Shown: positions 5,539-8,939 of the stretch, in pieces
Position numbering within the stretch: the first letter of the stretch is position 1
Layout: each line of letters begins with the position of its first letter
Source: Betaproteobacteria bacterium
GTDB lineage: Bacteria; Pseudomonadota; Gammaproteobacteria; Burkholderiales; SG8-39
Assembly (NCBI GenBank): GCA_029858545.1
Contig: JAOUFA010000136.1
Location: 1-8,939, forward strand
Length of the DNA stretch: 8,939 nt
Direction: 5' to 3'
Program-made: the position numbers and the translations under genes
The notes under the pieces: generated by a model
The model's input: the letters and a program-made list of their open reading frames with translations, nothing else
Databases searched by the model: none
What the model was told of the DNA's origin: nothing

Positions 5539-6114
5539 GTGGGAGAAGACAATCGGGGCGCCGCGCGCGAGAAGGACGAACTGATCGGTGTCGATGTTCC
5601 CGACAAACTCCATATCGGCGGCACCGAACGCAGGGCGGGCTGGCAGGTGCTCAACGTCCAGCCCGGCGAACACGTCGATCATGTCGCCGATCTGCGCAAC
5701 CTCGATCAGTTCGCCGACAACAGCTTCGATCTCGTATACGGTTCGCATGTCCTCGAACACTTCGGCTATATCGACGACCTTCCGCTGGTCATCAACTCCC
5801 TGCATCGGATCATCCGGCCCGGCGGCAGGCTGCTCGCGAGCGTGCCCGATCTCGAGATTCTCAGCCGGATGATTGCCGACGACTCGCTCACGATCGACGA
5901 ACGCTTTCATCTCATGCGGATGCTGTTCGGCGGCCAGACCGACCCCTATGATTTCCACTATGTCGGGCTCGACATGGGAATCATGACCCATTACCTGTCC
6001 TCGGCCGGCTTCAGGGAGGTCTATCGAGTCCCGTATTTCAATATCTTTGCGGACAGCAGCAACACTCTGTATAAGGACACGCTCATCAGCCTCAACGTCG
6101 TGGCATTCAAATGA
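5539..6114 (+). CDS. SAM-dependent methyltransferase, COG4627-like
   Basis: From the GTG at 5539-5541 this cytoplasmic protein has 191 residues. It begins its fold with DKLHIGGTERRAGWQVLNVQ (22-41), followed by VDHVADLRNLDQFADNSFDL (46-65) and YGSHVLEHFGY (67-77). PGGRLLASVPDLE (94-106) and MRMLFGGQTDPYDFHYVGLD (126-145) come next. This is the class I methyltransferase pattern of predicted enzymes often found with polysaccharide or glycosylation genes, with GG-T replacing the usual GCG of motif I. The acceptor is unknown. I prefer the GTG because AAGGA (5526-5530) lies eight bases upstream and a -10-like box lies at 5479-5484. The ATG at 5497 would add 14 residues but has no good ribosome site. 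Its stop overlaps the next methyltransferase start as ATGA, so the two are probably translated together. Confidence 0.84.
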   Translation: MGEDNRGAAREKDELIGVDVPDKLHIGGTERRAGWQVLNVQPGEHVDHVADLRNLDQFADNSFDLVYGSHVLEHFGYIDDLPLVINSLHRIIRPGGRLLASVPDLEILSRMIADDSLTIDERFHLMRMLFGGQTDPYDFHYVGLDMGIMTHYLSSAGFREVYRVPYFNIFADSSNTLYKDTLISLNVVAFK

Positions 6115-6755
6115 AATCGACCGGCAAAGAAACCAAGCCCTCCCAATCCGAACTCGAACGCTGGAACAGCCGCTTTGCGGGCGAGGCCTATCATTTCGGC
6201 ACCGAACCGAATACCTTTCTCGCCGGGCAGGCGAAGCGCCTGCGCCCCGGGATGAGCGCGCTGTGCGTCGCCGACGGCGAAGGGCGCAATAGCGTCTGGC
6301 TTGCACGCCAGGGATTGCGCGTCAGGGCATTCGATTTCTCGCCGGTCGGCGTCGAAAAAGCGCGTCGCCTCGCGCGCGACACCGGCGTGGCGCTCGATGC
6401 ACGCGTCGCTGACATCAACAGTTGGGACTGGGACGAGGCGCGCTATGACCTGGTGGTCGCGATCTTCTTCCAGTTCGCCACTCCGGAGGAGCGCGCGAAG
6501 ATCTTTGCCGGCATGACGCGTTCGCTCGCCTCGGGCGGCCTGCTGCTCCTGCAGGGCTATACGCTGCGCCAGCTCGAGTACAAGACCGGCGGACCGGCGG
6601 ATCCCGCGCGGCTGTATACCGAGGCGCTGCTGCGCGAGAGCTTCGCGGCGCTGGAAATCCTGCACCTCGCCGAGCATGACGAGACGGTAAGCGAAGGCGA
6701 TGCGCACGTGGGAATGTCGGCGCTCATCGACCTGGTGGCGCGCAAGCCGCAATGA
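6111..6755 (+). CDS. Class I SAM-dependent methyltransferase
   Basis: This soluble enzyme has 214 residues. The N-terminal part SELERWNSRFAGEAYHFGTEPN (13-34) is typical of small TehB/UbiE-like methyltransferases. Motif I reads ALCVADGEGRNSVWLA (50-65), with the DGEGRN variant of the SAM loop, and motif II has acidic D75 in RAFDFSPVGVEKAR. D101 in VADINSWD probably contacts the adenine side, YDLVVAIFFQFA (112-123) is motif IV, and LASGGLLLLQGYT (139-151) is the post-motif strand. The ATG overlaps the upstream stop (ATGA, 6111-6114) and has no separate Shine-Dalgarno, so translation is likely coupled. The substrate is not predictable; thiopurine- or tellurite-type activity is only one possibility. 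Two unrelated methyltransferases in tandem may modify the same compound in sequence. Confidence 0.87.
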   Translation: MKSTGKETKPSQSELERWNSRFAGEAYHFGTEPNTFLAGQAKRLRPGMSALCVADGEGRNSVWLARQGLRVRAFDFSPVGVEKARRLARDTGVALDARVADINSWDWDEARYDLVVAIFFQFATPEERAKIFAGMTRSLASGGLLLLQGYTLRQLEYKTGGPADPARLYTEALLRESFAALEILHLAEHDETVSEGDAHVGMSALIDLVARKPQ

Positions 6756-6784
6756 GCCATTGCCTACAACGGAAAGGAGCCATC

Positions 6785-7369
6785 ATGCCTTCACGATCGT
6801 GGTTGATCGCGCTGTTGCTGTCCTGGACCACGGTGGGCGCGCTCGCCGCTGAAGTCGAGGGAGTGAAACTCGACGATCACGTCAAGCTCGGTGCGGGCGG
6901 CGCGGAACTGGCGCTCAACGGCGCGGGGCTGCGCACGCGCTTCGTTTTCGATGTGTACGTCGCCGGCCTCTATCTCGCCGAGAAAAAGACCTCCACCGCA
7001 GAGGTGCTCGCGCTACCCGGTGCGAAACGCATCTGGCTGCGGCTGATGCGCGATATCAGCGCGCAGCAGCTGCTCGACGCATTGAATGAAGGCATGCGCG
7101 CGAACGTCCCGCCCGCCGAGCTCGCGGCGATTGCTGCGCAGACCGCGGAACTCGCGGCGACGATGGCGGCGATCGGTCAGGGAAAGAAGGGCGACTCGAT
7201 CGCGCTCGACTACCTGCCGGGCACTGGCACGCGGGTCGTGCTGAACGGCAGGGAGCTGGGCCGTGCGATAGCCGGCGAGGAGTTCTACCGGGCGCTGCTG
7301 CGCGTATGGCTCGGCGACAAGCCAGTGCAGGAGAGTCTGAAACGCGCGCTGCTCGGCGCGGCGCAATAG
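6785..7369 (+). CDS. Periplasmic chalcone-isomerase-like protein
   Basis: This exported protein has 194 residues. I place the start at the ATG 6785-6787 because AAGGAG (6774-6779) lies five bases upstream; an upstream ATG at 6752 would spoil the signal peptide. Residues 1-21 form a signal peptide (MPSRSWLIALLLSWTTVGALA) with likely cleavage after A21. The mature part has the CHI-like hallmark ELALNGAGLRTRFVFDVYVA (41-60) continuing GLYL, then KRIWLRLMRDIS (81-92), YLPGTGTRVVLNGRELG (143-159) and GEEFYRALLRVWLGDKPVQ (164-182). Bacterial members of this family are common in proteobacteria and have no established enzyme activity; flavonoid chemistry should not be assumed. It begins 29 bp after the second methyltransferase stop and is probably the last gene of that operon. 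Confidence 0.88.
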   Translation: MPSRSWLIALLLSWTTVGALAAEVEGVKLDDHVKLGAGGAELALNGAGLRTRFVFDVYVAGLYLAEKKTSTAEVLALPGAKRIWLRLMRDISAQQLLDALNEGMRANVPPAELAAIAAQTAELAATMAAIGQGKKGDSIALDYLPGTGTRVVLNGRELGRAIAGEEFYRALLRVWLGDKPVQESLKRALLGAAQ

Positions 7370-7381
7370 ACGATCGCGCCG

Positions 7382-7398
7382 CCACGCATCACGCGTGG
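7382..7398. terminator. Stem-loop between convergent genes
   Basis: CCACGC (7382-7387) and GCGTGG (7393-7398) pair around a 5-base loop in the 40-bp gap between two convergent genes. Without a T-run on either side it is a weak candidate. Its position would let it act as a bidirectional 3'-end structure. Confidence 0.4.
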
Positions 7399-7409
7399 AC
7401 GAAGGCGGG

Positions 7410-8150
7410 CTACAGGCACAGCAACCCGCTGCGGATCGACTCGAACAGGCCGCTCGCGTGCGCAAGACCATAGAGGCCAAAGCCCAGGATCAGCCCCCCT
7501 GCGGCAAGACGCGGACCCCGGCGCCCGGCCCAGGCGCGCAGGCTATCGGCGGCGAGACCCGCCGCGAGGAGCGTCGGCAGCGTTCCGAGGCCGAATGCCA
7601 GCATCGCCACGGCACCGCGCGCGGGACTGCCCGCGAGCGCGGCGCCAACCAGCGCGCCGTAGACCAGGCCGCAGGGCAGCCAGCCCCACACCAGCCCCGC
7701 TGAATACGAGCCTCGCAGGCCGCGCGCTGCCAACAAGCGCGCGGCCTGCGGCTGCAGGCGTCGCCACAGCGGCGCACCGAGCGACTCGATCCGCCCCAGT
7801 ACGCGCACCGCGCCGGTGAGGTACAGGCCGGCGAACACCAGCATCAGGTTGGTGAGCACATAGAGCGTCGCCTGCGCCGACATCGTCCCGGCGAGCAGCG
7901 CTCCGGCGCCGCCGAGCGTCCCGGCGACCGCGCCCGCTGTGCCATAGCTCGTTACCCGCCCCGCGTTGAATGCCAACTGCTCGACGAACCGTTCGCGCAC
8001 CGGGGATCGCAGCACATGAATCGGGATCGTTCGCGCCGCCGTAAAAGCGCCCACCACACCGCCGCACATGCCCAGGCAGTGCACGCCGGAGGCGAGGCCC
8101 GCGACGAACAGCGCGACCGGCAACGGCCAGGGGCCGTTCAGCAGTTCCAC
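7410..8150 (-). CDS. TauE/SafE-family (COG2836, DsbD_2-like) membrane protein
   Basis: This is an inner-membrane protein of 246 residues with six or so hydrophobic helices. It shows the COG2836/DsbD_2 signature: GVHCLGMCGG (22-31, with H24, C25 and C29), FNAGRVTSYG (61-70), and GWLPCGLVYGALVGA (156-170, with P159 and C160). The cysteines in two membrane helices recall DsbD/CcdA redox transporters, and the 'sulfite exporter' name is inherited from a wider superfamily. Members next to hemN and cbb3 oxidase genes have been linked by context to copper or redox steps of oxidase assembly; that role is inferred here. The start is a GTG at 8148-8150, 144 bp after the hemN stop. The frame stays open upstream without another convincing start, and the ribosome site is poor. 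The stop lies in the convergent gap. Confidence 0.87.
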   Translation of the reverse strand: MELLNGPWPLPVALFVAGLASGVHCLGMCGGVVGAFTAARTIPIHVLRSPVRERFVEQLAFNAGRVTSYGTAGAVAGTLGGAGALLAGTMSAQATLYVLTNLMLVFAGLYLTGAVRVLGRIESLGAPLWRRLQPQAARLLAARGLRGSYSAGLVWGWLPCGLVYGALVGAALAGSPARGAVAMLAFGLGTLPTLLAAGLAADSLRAWAGRRGPRLAAGGLILGFGLYGLAHASGLFESIRSGLLCL

Positions 8151-8178
8151 CCGGAACTCTCGGCCGGCTGTTGGGGAG

Positions 8179-8232
8179 CGCTCTCCTTGCGCGTTGACGC
8201 GCGTCGATCGCAGCGCGCTTCGGAGGAGAGCG
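8179..8232. repeat. Nested inverted repeats in the hemN-TauE/SafE leader
   Basis: CGCTCTCCT (8179-8187) and AGGAGAGCG (8224-8232) form a perfect 9-bp stem. Inside the loop, GCGCG (8189-8193) and CGCGC (8198-8202) form a second hairpin around TTGA. The structure lies 29-82 bp before the TauE/SafE-like start and could shape its 5' leader or separate it from hemN. No known riboswitch is recognised. Confidence 0.3.
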
Positions 8233-8294
8233 AATTGCGAGCACCCCCGAGGTCGGGCGGCAAAGGGGGCTGAGCCACCTTCTTCAACAACCCG

Positions 8295-8939
8295 TCAGAT
8301 CACCCGGGAATAGCGCGCCCGCTCGCGCCGCTCGCGCAGATAGCGATCGAAGGCCATGCACAGCAGACGCACCAGCAGACGCCCGCGCGGGGTAACGACG
8401 ATCCACTCGGGCTGGATCTCCACCAACCCCTCGGCCGCGAATCGCTCCAGTTCCTGCATCTCTTCGGCGAAGTAATGCCCGAAATCGATCAGGTAAGAGA
8501 GCTCGATCGATTCGATCGACACGCGGAAGTGGCAGGTAAGCGCCTGGATCACGGCGCGCCGGACGAGATCGTCGGAGGTCAGTTCGATACCGCGCCACAC
8601 CGGGAGCTCTCCGGCATCGAGCGTGTTGTAGTACTCATCGAGCGTCTTCACGTTCTGGTAATAGGTCGGCCCCACCCGTCCGATCGCCGAGATGCCGAAA
8701 CTGAGCATGTCGCTCTCGGGGTAGGTCGAATAGCCCTGAAAATTGCGCTGCAGCCGGCCCTGGCGCTGCGCCACGGCAAGCTCGTCGCCGGGCTTGGCGA
8801 AATGATCCATGCCGATGTACACGTAGCCGGCGGAGGTGAGCCGTTCGATCGCGAAGGACAGGATCTGAAGCTTGGCGTCGGCGGAGGGCAGATCGGCCTC
8901 CGCGATGCGCCGCTGCGGCATGAAGATCGACGGCAGATG
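8295..8939 (-). CDS. hemN: Oxygen-independent coproporphyrinogen III dehydrogenase, C-terminal part
   Basis: The frame is open to the right edge, giving 214 visible codons and a TGA at 8295-8297. The sequence follows HemN closely: HLPSIFMPQRRIAEADLPS at the cut, YIGMDHFAKPGDELAVAQRQ, RLQRNFQGYSTY, LSFGISAIGRVGPTYYQN, WRGIELTSDD, IDFGHYFAEE, VTPRGRLLVR and the C-terminal SRVI. HemN is a cytoplasmic radical-SAM enzyme that converts coproporphyrinogen III to protoporphyrinogen IX without oxygen. Its CxxxCxxC cluster and N-terminal half lie outside the window. The visible part contains the end of the catalytic barrel and the HemN_C domain and looks intact. It is co-directional with the TauE/SafE-like gene, an arrangement often found near fnr and cbb3 oxidase genes, which suggests low-oxygen control. 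No Fnr box (TTGAT-N4-ATCAA) is visible in this window; the promoter would be beyond the right edge. Confidence 0.95.
   Translation of the reverse strand, partial: HLPSIFMPQRRIAEADLPSADAKLQILSFAIERLTSAGYVYIGMDHFAKPGDELAVAQRQGRLQRNFQGYSTYPESDMLSFGISAIGRVGPTYYQNVKTLDEYYNTLDAGELPVWRGIELTSDDLVRRAVIQALTCHFRVSIESIELSYLIDFGHYFAEEMQELERFAAEGLVEIQPEWIVVTPRGRLLVRLLCMAFDRYLRERRERARYSRVI

Noticed and set aside
4322..5584. A 420-codon plus-strand frame opposite the phosphoesterase
   Set aside because: It crosses the start regions of two well-supported genes and has an Arg-rich composition without domains; typical of GC-rich antisense frames.
5305..6306. A 333-codon minus-strand frame opposite the methyltransferases
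   Set aside because: Both plus-strand methyltransferases show family motifs; only the last 28-31 codons of this frame, at the phosphoesterase start, were kept as a speculative leader.
7395..7703. Plus-strand frame opposite the end of the TauE/SafE-like gene
   Set aside because: It is Gln/Arg/Ala-rich with no recognisable motif and lies opposite conserved membrane helices of the minus-strand gene.
8151..8294. Fnr box between hemN and the TauE/SafE-like gene
   Set aside because: No TTGAT-N4-ATCAA-like sequence was found there; any such site for hemN would lie beyond the right edge.

Overview
This is a GC-rich window with short gene spacing, several stop/start overlaps and frequent GTG/TTG starts. 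The protein families (HemN next to a TauE/SafE-like protein, a YeiH-type transporter, a kinase-Usp fusion, a periplasmic chalcone-isomerase-like protein) suggest a proteobacterium. My best guess is a betaproteobacterium of the Rhodocyclales/Nitrosomonadales type. That is inferred from gene content and composition, not from a marker gene. I see no rRNA, tRNA, CRISPR, insertion sequence, integrase or phage gene.

Layout. Positions 1-5308 hold six convincing minus-strand genes, read from right to left: a calcineurin-like metallophosphoesterase (4565-5308); a Ser/Thr protein kinase fused to a universal stress protein (Usp) domain (3168-4568), whose TTG start overlaps the phosphoesterase stop; a 191-bp gap with repeats; a YeiH-type putative sulfate exporter of unusual length (1294-2976); a 43-residue single-pass membrane protein (1093-1224); a stand-alone Usp-like protein (569-1084); and an SRPBCC-fold protein that runs off the left edge (<1-572) and overlaps the Usp gene by ATGA. 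From about 5400 a divergent promoter region leads to three plus-strand genes: a methyltransferase (5539-6114), a second methyltransferase overlapping it by ATGA (6111-6755), and an exported chalcone-isomerase-like protein (6785-7369). These converge on two minus-strand genes: a TauE/SafE-DsbD-like membrane protein (7410-8150) and the C-terminal part of hemN (8295->8939).

How they may work together. The left block reads as a signalling and membrane-transport cassette: a soluble kinase with its own Usp sensor, a phosphoesterase made from the same message, a large anion-transporter-like protein, a tiny membrane partner, a second Usp protein and a lipid/ligand-binding-fold protein. No single family here is new. 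The combination, with the long transporter insert and atypical kinase residues, is the part most likely to be undescribed. The right end (TauE/SafE-like plus hemN) is a familiar arrangement near cbb3 oxidase and Fnr genes in proteobacteria and points to microaerobic or anaerobic haem and cytochrome biogenesis.
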